From: Pseudomonas syringae KCTC 12500
GTDB taxonomy: Bacteria > Pseudomonadota > Gammaproteobacteria > Pseudomonadales > Pseudomonadaceae
Assembly (NCBI RefSeq): GCF_000507185.2
Contig: NZ_AYTM02000002.1
Span: 271,501-335,500 of the forward strand
Direction of reading: 5' to 3'
DNA length: 64,000 bases
Position numbers and translations under genes: made by a program. This document shows positions 17,142-26,298 of the stretch, in pieces. Numbering within the stretch: the stretch's first letter is position 1; each line of letters opens with the position of its first letter. Under the pieces are notes generated by a model. It made no database searches. It was given only the letters and a program-made list of their open reading frames with translations, and was not told the DNA's origin.

Positions 17142-17795
17142 AATGATGCTCCATCGTCATTTTCATACGTGGGTGCAGTCCAGAAGTTCTGGAGGGTCGA
17201 ATACCTGATTGATAAAGCGAATCAGCGTCCCTGCACGATTCGAGGCAAAACACATGCAGCACACTGCACACGCTCTCACTCACGGCACCTGTGAGCCGCC
17301 ATGGTCAGAAAAAGTGTTCTTCACAAAAAATTACAATAGGTAAAACAGACACAGGCCTTAAGTTCAGACCTGACAGGAATAAGACGTCATGCTACCGCCC
17401 TTTTTAACCCAGCGCTTTTATCAACTTGAGAAGAGTGACAATGCGTTACAAGATAAGTCGGGCAATTGAATAGTTGCAAAGAAAAGCAAGAGTGTCAAAT
17501 GGGCTGCAAGCAGCGGCAACGGCCCGGAACGCTTTATAACCTGATGATTTGAATGAGCTTGTATCTTTCAGCCGTGGAAGACCCCTTCAAAAGAGCATTT
17601 GTCGACGACATTACAGCGTTCAACGCGTTCAACTTATTTTTTATCGTCTGCGCTAAAAACAACAGGCTTTCGACGCTGTTAATTTGACGAGCACACTACC
17701 GATGTGCGCCACCCAAGGGTCCGCGCTCATGAAGAGCAGACGAGCCCCTCCCCAGCGCTGAATGCGATTGATAAATCGACCCATGGAAACGACAA
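17142..17795. other. 650-bp AT-richer intergenic region
   Basis: No open frame with a ribosome site or family resemblance was found. Base composition is more AT-rich than the flanks. It must include the promoter of the FAD-protein gene at its left edge. It could hold a small RNA, but no terminator-like hairpin other than that of the DUF1652 gene supports one. Confidence 0.5.
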
Positions 17796-17821
17796 GGCCC
17801 CGATCAGCGGTGATCAGGGCC
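17796..17821 (-). terminator. Hairpin after the DUF1652 gene
   Basis: GGCCCCGATCA/TGATCAGGGCC with a 4-base loop (one C-A mismatch), 41 bases beyond the stop of the minus-strand DUF1652 gene. On that strand it is followed by TTGTCG rather than a full T run. Confidence 0.6.
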
Positions 17822-17861
17822 AGGTAACGTAATGCCGGAGCATCAGCGGGGTGCAGCGGTA

Positions 17862-18122
17862 TCAGGCAGCGCTGTAGTAAGCTTTCGCGACTCGAGTCGT
17901 CACCGGCTCTTCACGCAACTCGGCCACCAGCTCAGCGATGTCCCGAACAGTCTTGATACGGCTGAGCGGCAGTTTCTTCTGACGCTGGGTGCGCCCGGAT
18001 ACCGGGTGGCTTATCTGCACATTCATCTGCTCATCGGCAATCGTACAGGTGCAACGCAACGGCAGAAGCGCACGTTCAACCATACTCCTGAGTTCTAACT
18101 CGGACAGTCCACTCGCGATCAT
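17862..18122 (-). CDS. DUF1652-like small protein
   Basis: 86 residues from ATG 18122 with a strong AAGGAGA ribosome site. The order of conserved features (LELRSMVERALLPLRCTCTI near the N terminus, an SGR turn, and a C-terminal RDIAELVAELREE helix) resembles the DUF1652 family, small proteins found mainly in Pseudomonas and of unknown function. It is monocistronic, ended by the hairpin at 17796. The family call is from memory and is moderately sure. Confidence 0.65.
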   Translation of the reverse strand: MIASGLSELELRSMVERALLPLRCTCTIADEQMNVQISHPVSGRTQRQKKLPLSRIKTVRDIAELVAELREEPVTTRVAKAYYSAA

Positions 18123-18527
18123 TTCGTTATCTCCTTATGTGTGTAAGCATGTCCCGATAGTGACAAAATCTTGATAATTTTTATTGTTGATGACTTTTTA
18201 AAAACGGCCCGCGCCAGCCCGCCAATTATCTGTCGCCACTCACGTGATGCTTAAACCCGTTATACACTGCGCCCTGCACTTGAGGCAACTTCCATAACTG
18301 AATATCGACAACCCTTTTAACGCAGTTTTTTATTGACGGCGTCAACAGAAAAAACGATTCACTGCCCTGTTCATCAACAAAATGGCACTTGAGGTGAACC
18401 CGCGTGGATAAACGGCACGTAAAAGAAGGAAGTTAAGACTGACGAACGGTTGAAGCCTGAAACGGATGCGGCGCTTGCAAGGCACGCCCGCTCCGTCGAA
18501 AAGAGTCGTGCGTGCCCTGCTCGAAAC
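18123..18527. other. 405-bp intergenic region, no gene seen
   Basis: It lies between the DUF1652 start and the end of a GNAT gene. The left half is AT-rich (AAAATCTTGATAATTTTTATTG) and suits a promoter for the DUF1652 gene. A GGCACGC/GCGTGCC inverted repeat with a long loop near 18480-18520 may terminate the GNAT gene. Confidence 0.4.
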
Positions 18528-19037
18528 TTACTCTTGCGTGTCTTGCATGCTCTCTTTTGCGTCGGTGCCGGACAGCCGCAGATGAATCAACGCGACACGC
18601 TCGCCGCGCTTATCGCGCTTTTCTTCGATATGGAATGGACGGAATCCCATCCGCGGATAGAACAGCAGGCCAGGGACGTTATGGTTATAGCAGGAGGCGA
18701 CCATTTCAGTGGCTTCATGCTTGTCGAACGCGATCCCCATCATGGTGGTGATCATGAAGCGCCCTACCCCTCTGGAGCGGGCTTTCGGTGCGATGATGAC
18801 ATTACCCAGCGAACAGCGGCCGCGAAAGTTGCATTGAGAAAAATTGGCAAAACCTACCACTTCGCCGTCCATTTCAATGACGGTCGAATCATGCCGTGTC
18901 TCAAGCGCTTGGCTGAGTTGCGAGGCGGTCAGCGGGTACGTTGCCCTGGGGAACATATAGAACAGCTCATCGGCATTCTGCGGCAGCTCGCAAATGAGAG
19001 GGACGTCTTTTTCTTCCAGGGGACGGTGAGTGAACAT
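18528..19037 (-). CDS. GNAT-family N-acetyltransferase
   Basis: 169 residues from ATG 19037, preceded by AAGAGG; the frame extends to 19142 but the extra residues do not look like this fold. The GNAT core is clear: EVVGFANFSQC strand, LGNVIIAPKARSRGVGRFMI (acetyl-CoA pyrophosphate loop RSRGVG), and a NVPGLLFYPRMGFRPF C-terminal block. It transfers an acetyl group to an unknown amine substrate, probably a small molecule or protein N terminus. Single gene. Confidence 0.85.
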   Translation of the reverse strand: MFTHRPLEEKDVPLICELPQNADELFYMFPRATYPLTASQLSQALETRHDSTVIEMDGEVVGFANFSQCNFRGRCSLGNVIIAPKARSRGVGRFMITTMMGIAFDKHEATEMVASCYNHNVPGLLFYPRMGFRPFHIEEKRDKRGERVALIHLRLSGTDAKESMQDTQE

Positions 19038-19209
19038 AGGCGGTAACCTCTTGAAGAAATTGAAGAAAGCGCGGGAATACAGCAAGCAGATCGGCGAATC
19101 CGGCGACGGTAGATGACAAAAACACAGCGCCCTCGCCGACACAGCATAATCCGCAGCTATCGAAAAGGGCTACCTCAATAACAAAACGTGCTAATAAGCG
19201 TCGTTGTCG

Positions 19210-19308
19210 ATGCTGCCTTTAGGCCTCCTCGCGCAAGGTATTGAAGCCATGGGCTTTACTCGCCTCAACCTTTCGGTATTTGCGGCGCGGGTGCGCAATA
19301 TCCTGTAA
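19210..19308 (+). other. Short open frame, possible gene remnant
   Basis: A 32-codon frame (MLPLGLLAQGIEAMGFTRLN onward, ending ARVRNIL) with no ribosome site. Its composition looks like the C-terminal end of a real protein rather than random frame, but no family was identified. Recorded as a possible relic in an otherwise empty gap of about 350 bases. Confidence 0.2.
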
Positions 19309-19388
19309 CCCGGCGTTCGTCGGCTGGTCTTGCATCCCGGATGCAGATTCTGCATTTATTTCATTTTGTTGACCGGACTATTCCTCTT

Positions 19389-20333
19389 ATGTCGATTTCG
19401 CCGCTGGCTCGCTTCAAAGCCCGTCCGCTCAGATGGATTAGCATGATAGCCATCATCCTTGGCCTGCCCGTCGGCTGTACAGTGCTTGAACACAAGGAGC
19501 GCGAACTGGTGTTTCGCATCGAGCCCGGTACCGCCAGCTGGTACAGCGGTCTGCCGGCAGATGTGCAGGAAATCGAACTCAGTACACCGGCATTCGGTAC
19601 CTCGCAGAATATCCATGCATGGTGGTGGCCCGCTGCGGACAAGAACGCTCCGGCGGTGCTGTACCTGCATGGATCACGATGGAACCTCACCGGTCAGCTG
19701 TTCCGTATCCAGCAACTCAAGGCGCAGGGCTACTCGATACTGGCGATCGATTACAGGGGTTTCGGGCAAAGCATGGGCCAACTACCGTCGGAGAAGTCCG
19801 TGTATGAAGACGCACGTATCGCCTGGGAACGTCTGAAGCAGTTGCAACCCGACCCGCAGCGCAGACTGATTTATGGGCACTCTCTGGGCGGTGCGGTGGC
19901 AGTGGATCTGGCTGCGGAGCTGGGCGAAAACGCTGAAAAGGACAATGTGCCGATTCAGGCCCGCGGGCTGATCATAGAATCGACGTTCACCAACCTGGCC
20001 GATGTGGCCACCGCGCTGGCCAACACCTCGCTGCCGGTGCGCTGGCTGCTGTCACAGAAGTTCGACTCGCTGGACAAGATTGCAGACATCCATATGCCGG
20101 TGCTGATCGTGCACGGCACCGAGGATCGCTATGTACCGTCCCGCTTCAGCGAACAGTTGTTTGCAGCCGCGCGGGAGCCGAAGAAACTGTTATTGGTGCC
20201 TGGCGGTACGCATAACAACAGCATGCAGCTCGGACAGCCCGCTTACAGCCGGGCCATTCGTGCCCTGTTCGATAAACCTGCATCGCTGCCTCAGGTGACA
20301 AAACAGGGCGAGGACTCAAAGAACGCCGGTTAG
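19389..20333 (+). CDS. Alpha/beta-hydrolase, membrane-anchored or exported
   Basis: 314 residues from ATG 19389 (an in-frame ATG at 19341 is also possible). An N-terminal basic stretch and hydrophobic segment end at LGLPVGC, a near-lipobox, suggesting an envelope location. The hydrolase core follows: VLYLHG oxyanion region, the nucleophile elbow GHSLGG (Ser about 180), the acid in HGTEDRYVP and the catalytic His in GGTHNN. This is the BAAT/Bem46-like alpha/beta-hydrolase group, of uncertain ester or amide substrate. Weak ribosome sites leave the start uncertain. Confidence 0.82.
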   Translation: MSISPLARFKARPLRWISMIAIILGLPVGCTVLEHKERELVFRIEPGTASWYSGLPADVQEIELSTPAFGTSQNIHAWWWPAADKNAPAVLYLHGSRWNLTGQLFRIQQLKAQGYSILAIDYRGFGQSMGQLPSEKSVYEDARIAWERLKQLQPDPQRRLIYGHSLGGAVAVDLAAELGENAEKDNVPIQARGLIIESTFTNLADVATALANTSLPVRWLLSQKFDSLDKIADIHMPVLIVHGTEDRYVPSRFSEQLFAAAREPKKLLLVPGGTHNNSMQLGQPAYSRAIRALFDKPASLPQVTKQGEDSKNAG

Positions 20334-20387
20334 ACAGCGCCGGGCGCGTGGCAGTAGTCTTCGGACTCATGGCCTAAGGACCCCGCA

Positions 20388-20828
20388 ATGAACTGTATTG
20401 TCGAATATTCAGACCCGCATCACCGCCTGGCGGTCATCCAGCTGTGGAAGACCGTCTTCAATGACGACATGCCACACAATCGCCCAGACCTGTCGATCGA
20501 CAAGAAACGGGCTGTCGACGACCATTTGTTCTTCGTTGCACTCGCGGATGACCAAGTGGTCGGGACCCTCCTTGCTGGCTACGACGGGCATCGCGGCTGG
20601 CTGTATTCGGTTGCCGTCGATCCGCAACAGCGCGGCAACGGCCTGGGCACCCGGCTGGTCAGGCACGCAGAAAAGGCGCTTGCGGATCTCGGCTGCGTGA
20701 AGATCAACCTGCAGATCCATACCTTCAATGAAAGCGTGCAGGCCTTCTATCAAACCCTGGGCTACACGCCGGAGCTCATTATCAGCATGGGCAAGCGGAT
20801 CGATGCCAACGTAACGGCTCAGTCCTGA
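20388..20828 (+). CDS. GNAT-family acetyltransferase (YpeA-like)
   Basis: 146 residues, ATG 20388 with AAGGACC upstream. GNAT core: DQVVGTLLAGYDGHRGWLYS then VAVDPQQRGNGLGTRL (acetyl-CoA loop QQRGNGLG) and the C-terminal NLQIHTFNESVQAFYQTLGY helix-strand. It resembles small YpeA/RimI-like enzymes. Substrate unknown. It follows the hydrolase gene by 54 bases and may share its transcript. Confidence 0.87.
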   Translation: MNCIVEYSDPHHRLAVIQLWKTVFNDDMPHNRPDLSIDKKRAVDDHLFFVALADDQVVGTLLAGYDGHRGWLYSVAVDPQQRGNGLGTRLVRHAEKALADLGCVKINLQIHTFNESVQAFYQTLGYTPELIISMGKRIDANVTAQS

Positions 20829-20888
20829 GCCGAGCGCTCTCTGTTTGCCGAGGCGACCGAAACCATCGGGCGCCTCAATCATTTATTT

Positions 20889-20925
20889 ACATGAGAATTA
20901 ATATCAAATTACAATTATTGCTATT
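20889..20925 (+). promoter_or_regulatory. AT-rich Fur-box-like region before the siderophore receptor
   Basis: ACATGAGAATTAATATCAAA and the bases after it match the 19-bp Fur consensus at about 11 positions and stand out from the GC-rich surroundings. The position, 25-60 bases before a TonB-dependent siderophore receptor, fits iron repression by Fur. Degenerate, so only moderately sure. Confidence 0.5.
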
Positions 20926-20948
20926 AACGTCCTAGCAGAGCATCTCCC

Positions 20949-23069
20949 TTGAGCACGTCCTTCCAATGCCCTCGCCGTCCCGGCTCTTTTCTGCTGTCCG
21001 CGCTTTCTCTGGCGATGTTCTACGGCGGCGCAGTGCATGCAGCCGAAACCGCAATGCTGCCCGCCACGCAGGTGTCGGCAACCGCGACCGAAGCGCAGGA
21101 AGGCTACAGCGCCAAAAGCGCCAGCACCGCGAGCAAGAGTGATGTACCACTCAAGGAAGAAGCGCAGTCGGTCAACGTGGTGACACCGCAGACCATCGCC
21201 GACTACAACGTGCGCTCGCTGGACGATGCCATGAAGTTTGTCAGTGGCGTCAGCCAGGGCAATACGCTTGGCAACACCAAGGACTCACTGGTCAAGCGCG
21301 GCTTCGGTACCAATGATGATGGCTCGGTACTGCGTGACGGCGTGCGCTCGGTGGTGTCGAAAAATTTCGGTGCCACGACCGAACGCGTTGAAGTGCTCAA
21401 AGGCCCGGCCTCGCTGCTGTACGGAGCAATGGAGCCAGGTGGCGTGATCAACGTGATCAGCAAACAGCCGCAATACGTGCAAAGCACCACGCTCAGTGGC
21501 TCGGCGTACAGTGAAGGCGGCGGCAGTTTCGGCGTCGACACCACCGGCCCGCTCGGCGACTCGGGGCTGGCCTACCGCCTTGTGGCCGAGCGTCAGAGCG
21601 AGGACTACTGGCGTAACTATGGCGTTGACCAGCACACGCTGGTCGCGCCGTCGCTGTCCTGGACCGGGGAGCGCGCCAGCCTGACGCTGGCTTACGAATA
21701 CAACGACTACGTCAGCCCGTTCGACCGTGGCACGGTGTTCACGGGCGGTCACCCGGCCGATATCAGCTACGACAAGCGCCTGGACGAAAAATGGGCAAAT
21801 ACCGTCGGCATCAGCGAAACCGCGACCGCGCGCTTCGAGTACCAGCTCAGCGATGACTGGAAAACCCGCCTGACCTACGGCTGGAACAACGACCGCTACA
21901 GCCTCTCGATTGCCCAGCCGAGTACGCTGTCCAGCAGCGGCGTGCTGCGGCGTCAGGCCAATGGCGGCCATTACGATTATGAAACGCGTTATGCCAGCTG
22001 GGACTTCATCGGCAAGCAGGAAGTGTTTGGCCAGCAACATGATCTGCTGATCGGTGCCGAGCAGGAAGACTCCGACAAATACCGCGGCAAGACCTACCGC
22101 AACACCGCGCAGAACGGCTTCAAAATCTTTTCGCCCAGCTATGGCAGCCTGGCGGAGCCCAGTGTCGTCAGTGCGACCACCAGCAACCTGAGCAACCAAC
22201 TGACCTCATCGTCCGTTTACCTCAAGGACAACTGGCACCTCGATGATCGCTGGATTCTGGTCCTGGGTGGCCGTTACCAGCATTACGATCAGTACATCAA
22301 ACAGGGCCTGGGCGCGAACCGCACGGTGAACCTGGACAGCAATGACGATGTCTTCCTGCCAATGGCCGGTCTGGTATTCAAGGTCAATGAAGACCTGTCG
22401 CTGTACGGCAACTACAGCCGCTCCTTCGTACCCAACGATGACGTCAACGATGACGGCACCACCTTCGACCCGGAAGAAGGCCGCAGCTACGAAGTCGGGG
22501 CCAAATATGCACTGGCACCGGAACTCAACTTCAACCTCGCGGTATTCGACATAGAGAAGAAAAACGTCGTTACGCCTACCGGCGTGACCGGTGTCAGCGA
22601 AGCAGCCGGCAAGGTAGGTTCACAAGGCGTGGAGCTGGACGTGACCGGTCGAATTGCCGAGCGTTGGGACATGATCGGCACGTACGCCTACACCCACACC
22701 GAAGTGCTGGATGATCCAAGCAACAAGGGCAATCGTCTGAGCCAAGCCCCCAAGCACACAGCCAGCCTGTACCTCACCCACCACCTGCAAGTCCCGTCCG
22801 GTCTGGGCGACTGGCACGCCGGTGGCGGCGCACGCTATGTCGGCGAACGCGCCGGCGACGATGCCAACACCTTCTATATGAGCAGCTATACCGTGGCCGA
22901 TGCGTTTCTGCGCTGGGACGTGCCTATGGCCGGTTATAAAACACGCCTGCAGTTGAACGTGGATAACCTGTTCGACAAGCAGTACTACCCGTCCAGCACC
23001 GGCAGCCAGTTGCAAGTCAATGTGGGTGAACCGCGCACCGCACGCCTGAGCGCCAGCGTCACGTTTTAA
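20949..23069 (+). CDS. TonB-dependent siderophore receptor
   Basis: 706 residues with a TTG start at 20949 that exposes a complete signal peptide (SFLLSALSLAMFYGGAVHA, cleaved before AETA). A TonB-box-like ETAMLPATQVSATA is followed by the plug domain (SVNVVTPQTIADYNVRSLDD; RGFGTNDDGSVLRDGVR; VEVLKGPASLLYGAMEPGGV) and a 22-strand barrel ending in Phe (SASVTF). No N-terminal STN signalling domain, so it is a plain transporter. It imports a ferric siderophore, probably hydroxamate-type by plug resemblance (inference). Fur-like site upstream; hairpin terminator downstream. Confidence 0.92.
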   Translation: MSTSFQCPRRPGSFLLSALSLAMFYGGAVHAAETAMLPATQVSATATEAQEGYSAKSASTASKSDVPLKEEAQSVNVVTPQTIADYNVRSLDDAMKFVSGVSQGNTLGNTKDSLVKRGFGTNDDGSVLRDGVRSVVSKNFGATTERVEVLKGPASLLYGAMEPGGVINVISKQPQYVQSTTLSGSAYSEGGGSFGVDTTGPLGDSGLAYRLVAERQSEDYWRNYGVDQHTLVAPSLSWTGERASLTLAYEYNDYVSPFDRGTVFTGGHPADISYDKRLDEKWANTVGISETATARFEYQLSDDWKTRLTYGWNNDRYSLSIAQPSTLSSSGVLRRQANGGHYDYETRYASWDFIGKQEVFGQQHDLLIGAEQEDSDKYRGKTYRNTAQNGFKIFSPSYGSLAEPSVVSATTSNLSNQLTSSSVYLKDNWHLDDRWILVLGGRYQHYDQYIKQGLGANRTVNLDSNDDVFLPMAGLVFKVNEDLSLYGNYSRSFVPNDDVNDDGTTFDPEEGRSYEVGAKYALAPELNFNLAVFDIEKKNVVTPTGVTGVSEAAGKVGSQGVELDVTGRIAERWDMIGTYAYTHTEVLDDPSNKGNRLSQAPKHTASLYLTHHLQVPSGLGDWHAGGGARYVGERAGDDANTFYMSSYTVADAFLRWDVPMAGYKTRLQLNVDNLFDKQYYPSSTGSQLQVNVGEPRTARLSASVTF

Positions 23070-23075
23070 GACGTT

Positions 23076-23111
23076 GCCACAGAGCAGGCCTGCGCGGGCT
23101 TGCTCAGTGGC
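23076..23111 (+). terminator. Hairpin after the TonB-dependent receptor
   Basis: Long imperfect stem GCCAC-GAGCA-GCC / GGC-TGCTC-GTGGC around a short GC loop, 7 bases after the receptor stop. No T tract. It also lies close to the 3' end of the convergent DUF3237 gene and may serve both. Confidence 0.6.
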
Positions 23112-23126
23112 ACTTGAAGGGATGAA

Positions 23127-23648
23127 TCAGAACTTCATTCGGTAAAAGCTGATCAGCGCTTCATTGCCATACAGGTATTCGAACCTGCCGATGAACGCGC
23201 TCTTCTCCAGCCACTCGTTAGGACCCAGAGAAACCTGAAAGCGGGGTGTGCAAGTGCACTGGTAATGGCCTTCGCTGATTGGCCATACTCCGTTCTGCAG
23301 CTCGTGCTGGCCCGTTTCGTCAACGAGCAGAGCGCCTCTGCTTTCTACGTTGATCATTTCACCCAGTTGGGTGACCAGCGTGAAACGGGTTTCCAGAAAG
23401 GCCAGCTCGGATGACAACTCAACCAGCGTATTGCTACCGCCGGAAAGTACCGAGCCGCTGAAGTTTTCGCCGTAAAACTCCCCGCCCAAAACAGTGCTGT
23501 TGCTACGCAGTCCATCGCTGCATATCCCCATGAGCACAGGAGCATCGGTCTTCAGAATCACCGTCAGCATTTTTTCCAGCTGAGGAGCCGTTGCCGTATT
23601 ACCACGAAAAGAGCGTTTGACGGATTTGTTGAAGTCGATAATGGTCAT
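23127..23648 (-). CDS. DUF3237-family protein
   Basis: 173 residues from ATG 23648 (GGAGTG upstream; a GTG at 23660 is the alternative). It matches the DUF3237 layout: an early LGGEFYGENFSGSVLSGGSN block and a central RGALLVDETGQ strand, with the C-terminal SAFIGRFEYLYGNEALISFYRM. DUF3237 proteins are small beta-barrels of unknown role. It is divergent from a TetR gene with a GAACGGTTC operator-like site between, so the pair likely forms a regulator-target unit. Confidence 0.72.
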   Translation of the reverse strand: MTIIDFNKSVKRSFRGNTATAPQLEKMLTVILKTDAPVLMGICSDGLRSNSTVLGGEFYGENFSGSVLSGGSNTLVELSSELAFLETRFTLVTQLGEMINVESRGALLVDETGQHELQNGVWPISEGHYQCTCTPRFQVSLGPNEWLEKSAFIGRFEYLYGNEALISFYRMKF

Positions 23649-23763
23649 AGAACTGTTCACTCCATCTTTGAATGGATTCGGGCAACGAATGGCCGGGTGC
23701 AGTCCATCGGCATTTATCTACGCCTGCTTTTCCAGTAAGCTCCACGGAGTCGACTGAAATCGT

Positions 23764-23775
23764 ACCGAACGGTTC
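23764..23775. promoter_or_regulatory. Operator-like palindrome between DUF3237 and TetR genes
   Basis: GAACGGTTC (23767-23775) is a perfect 9-bp inverted repeat inside ACCGAACGGTTC, in the 184-bp gap between divergent promoters. It is the best candidate for the TetR protein's binding site. Confidence 0.45.
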
Positions 23776-23832
23776 AGTTCCAGTCTAGAGAATTTTGCAC
23801 ACGATCTGCCCACCGGAGAATTGAGGATATGA

Positions 23833-24450
23833 ATGAAGGTCCGTACTGAAGCTCGCCGCGAAGCCATCATTGATGCCGCAGCAAGTGTCTTCCTCGAAAT
23901 GGGCTACGAGCGTGCATCGATGAATGAGGTCACCAAACGAATGGGTGGCTCCAAGGCGACGATCTACAGTTATTTCCCTTCCAAGGAAGAACTGTTCATC
24001 GCCGTAGTCGACAGACTCGCAACCGCCCATTTGGCCGACGCGGTTTCAGAGCTGGCGATCCAGGATGACAGACCGATCGATTTGCGGACCCTGTTCACGC
24101 GCTTCGGGGAACGCATGCTGATGGTGCTTATCAATGATGACAAGGCACTGGCCGTGTATCGCATGGTGGTCGCCGAGTCCGGACACTCGGACATCGGCAT
24201 GATGTTCTACGAGTCCGGTCCCAGCCAGTGTCTGCAGACAGTCACCTCAATGATGGCTCTGGCGATGCGAAAAGGCCAGTTGCGTGACACCGACCCGCAT
24301 ATCGCCGCGTTGCAGCTGACTGCGCTATTGACTGCCGAAACCGAGATTCGCCTTTACCAACAGGCGCCCATGCCGCTGAGCATCGAAGAAATTCGCGCCC
24401 TGGTCAAACGCGCAGTCGATACTTTCATGTTGGGCATGGAGAAACGTTGA
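23833..24450 (+). CDS. TetR-family transcriptional regulator
   Basis: 205 residues from ATG 23833 with TGAGGATATG before it. The N-terminal TetR helix-turn-helix is canonical (IIDAAASVFLEMGYERASMN, then the recognition helix region GGSKATIYSYFPSKEELF). The C-terminal part (about 80-200) fits the AefR/TetR_C group with RMVVAESGHSDIGMMFYESG. It probably represses itself and the divergent DUF3237 gene. The inducer is unknown. Confidence 0.9.
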   Translation: MKVRTEARREAIIDAAASVFLEMGYERASMNEVTKRMGGSKATIYSYFPSKEELFIAVVDRLATAHLADAVSELAIQDDRPIDLRTLFTRFGERMLMVLINDDKALAVYRMVVAESGHSDIGMMFYESGPSQCLQTVTSMMALAMRKGQLRDTDPHIAALQLTALLTAETEIRLYQQAPMPLSIEEIRALVKRAVDTFMLGMEKR

Positions 24451-24548
24451 GCGCACATAACAGAACCAGCCGGTACTGATAAGAACCGACATTGCAACCA
24501 TTCTGAAACACCTTGTTACTCTTTTACAGCCAAGTTAATCCGAATGCG

Positions 24549-24556
24549 GGCGATAG
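24549..24556 (+). promoter_or_regulatory. Possible FliA (sigma-28) -10 element before the chemoreceptor
   Basis: GGCGATAG resembles the sigma-28 -10 box GCCGATAA and lies 25 bases before the chemoreceptor start. The -35 side (CCAA in place of TAAA) is poor, so this is tentative, though FliA control of chemoreceptors is usual. Confidence 0.3.
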
Positions 24557-24581
24557 GTGATTACCCCTTCGGAGAAACACT

Positions 24582-26210
24582 ATGATCCTGCGAAAACTCA
24601 ACCTGGCCGCTCGTTCGACGCTCTGTTTCGGCGTGTTCTGCCTGATGATCATTGCCTTGGGCCTCCTCGCCCTGCGTCAGGCGGCCGAGCTCAATGCGGC
24701 GGAAAAATTCATCGAGACCAATGTGCTTCCGAGCGTGAAACAGCTCGGGTCGATTGATCGGGAGTTTGTCAGTATCCGCGGCAACAACGCCCGTGTGCGC
24801 AATCCGATCGAACCGCAGGATCGAAAGACCAAGGCGCTCAGCGATATCCAGCAGTCTCGCTCGCTGATCGCCGGCTATTTTGATGCACTCGGCAAATTGA
24901 TCGTGACTCCGCAAGGGCGCCAGGCATTCGATGAATTGTCTCAGGCACAGGCCGGGTATCAGGTGGCACAGGATCGCTACCTGGCCTCAGTGGCCGCCGG
25001 CAATCTGGAAGCTGCAGTGGCAACCTCCAATGGCGAAATGAAAAGCGCGGCCGATCAGGTTGAAGTCGGGCTGAAGAAACTCATCGGCGTCAACGACGCC
25101 AAAGCCGAGAAAGCCGGCGCTGCCGCTAACGCCGCCTACCAGCAGACGCTGTGGATGGTGGGCATTTTCATCACCGTGGGCGTCATCACCACGCTGCTCC
25201 TCGCCTGGATGTACACCCGCAGTCTGACGGGTCCGATTGGCGATTCGTTGAGTATCGCGCAACGCATCGCCAGCAATGATCTGAGCAAGGATATCCCGCA
25301 ACATGGCACTGACGAGGCGGCGAAACTGATTGCCGCACTCGCCACCATGCAAACCAACCTGCGCGATGCCCTGATCCTGATCGGCGACTCCTCCACCCAA
25401 CTGGCGGCCACCTCCGAGGAAATGCATGCCGTCACGGAAGATGCATCGCGCACCATTCTGCGCCAGACCAACGAGATCGAAATGGCAGCCACCGCCGTCA
25501 ACGAGATGAGCGCGGCGGTAGAAGAAGTGGCCAGTAATGCCGCATCGGCATCGGAAGTGACCTCGCAATCCAGCACTGCCGCCATGGCCGGACGCGCGCA
25601 GGTCGATGAGACCGTCACCGCGATCAACCTGATGGTTTCCAAGGTGCAGATCACGTCCACCGAGGTACAAGGCCTGGCCGTCATGGCGACGGATATCAGC
25701 AAGGTGCTGGATGTGATTCGTGCCATCGCCGAACAGACCAACCTGCTGGCGCTCAACGCGGCCATCGAAGCGGCCCGCGCAGGTGAAGCCGGACGAGGTT
25801 TTGCGGTGGTTGCGGACGAAGTCCGGGCACTGGCGCATCGCACTCAGCAATCGACCCGAGAAATCGAGCAGATGGTCGGCTCGATTCAGACCGGTACCGG
25901 CAATGCCGTCAGCGCAATGGAGCAGACCAGCGTTCAGGCCCACAAGACACTGGAGATGGCCAATGGCGCCGGCAAGGCGCTGCTGGAAATCACCGAATCC
26001 ATCAGCCAGATCAATGAACGCAACCTGATGATCGCCACCGCTGCCGAAGAACAGGCTCAGGTCGCTCGAGAAGTCGACAGAAGCCTGGTCAGCATTCGTG
26101 ATCTGTCCAGCCAGACATCCGAGGGCTCCAATCAGACAGCCATCGCCACTGCAGAACTGTCGACCCTGGCTTCAAGCCTGAACCGTCTCACCAAGCAATT
26201 CCGCGTTTAA
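24582..26210 (+). CDS. Methyl-accepting chemotaxis protein (4HB-type sensor)
   Basis: 542 residues, ATG 24582 with TTCGGAGAAA upstream. Order: membrane segment 1 (about 10-30), a periplasmic four-helix-bundle-like sensor of about 155 residues, membrane segment 2 ([20 protein letters not shown], about 190-210), HAMP, then the cytoplasmic signalling domain with the conserved hairpin tip [20 protein letters not shown] and [18 protein letters not shown]. It couples ligand sensing to CheA/CheW. The ligand is unknown. No CheR-tethering pentapeptide at the C terminus (ends KQFRV). A paralogue lies at 27319. Confidence 0.95.
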   Translation: MILRKLNLAARSTLCFGVFCLMIIALGLLALRQAAELNAAEKFIETNVLPSVKQLGSIDREFVSIRGNNARVRNPIEPQDRKTKALSDIQQSRSLIAGYFDALGKLIVTPQGRQAFDELSQAQAGYQVAQDRYLASVAAGNLEAAVATSNGEMKSAADQVEVGLKKLIGVNDAKAEKAGAAANAAYQQTLWMVGIFITVGVITTLLLAWMYTRSLTGPIGDSLSIAQRIASNDLSKDIPQHGTDEAAKLIAALATMQTNLRDALILIGDSSTQLAATSEEMHAVTEDASRTILRQTNEIEMAATAVNEMSAAVEEVASNAASASEVTSQSSTAAMAGRAQVDETVTAINLMVSKVQITSTEVQGLAVMATDISKVLDVIRAIAEQTNLLALNAAIEAARAGEAGRGFAVVADEVRALAHRTQQSTREIEQMVGSIQTGTGNAVSAMEQTSVQAHKTLEMANGAGKALLEITESISQINERNLMIATAAEEQAQVAREVDRSLVSIRDLSSQTSEGSNQTAIATAELSTLASSLNRLTKQFRV

Positions 26211-26218
26211 GCCCCTCT

Positions 26219-26247
26219 GCCGGGAAGCTCGCTTCCCGGCATCTTTC
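26219..26247 (+). terminator. Terminator after the chemoreceptor
   Basis: A perfect 10-bp inverted repeat GCCGGGAAGC/GCTTCCCGGC separated by TC, followed by ATCTTTCC. It starts 8 bases beyond the stop codon. Confidence 0.7.
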
Positions 26248-26298
26248 CTTGTCGAATGATCTGCCCAGGCTTGCCAGCCCGTTGCGCAGCGGTAGACG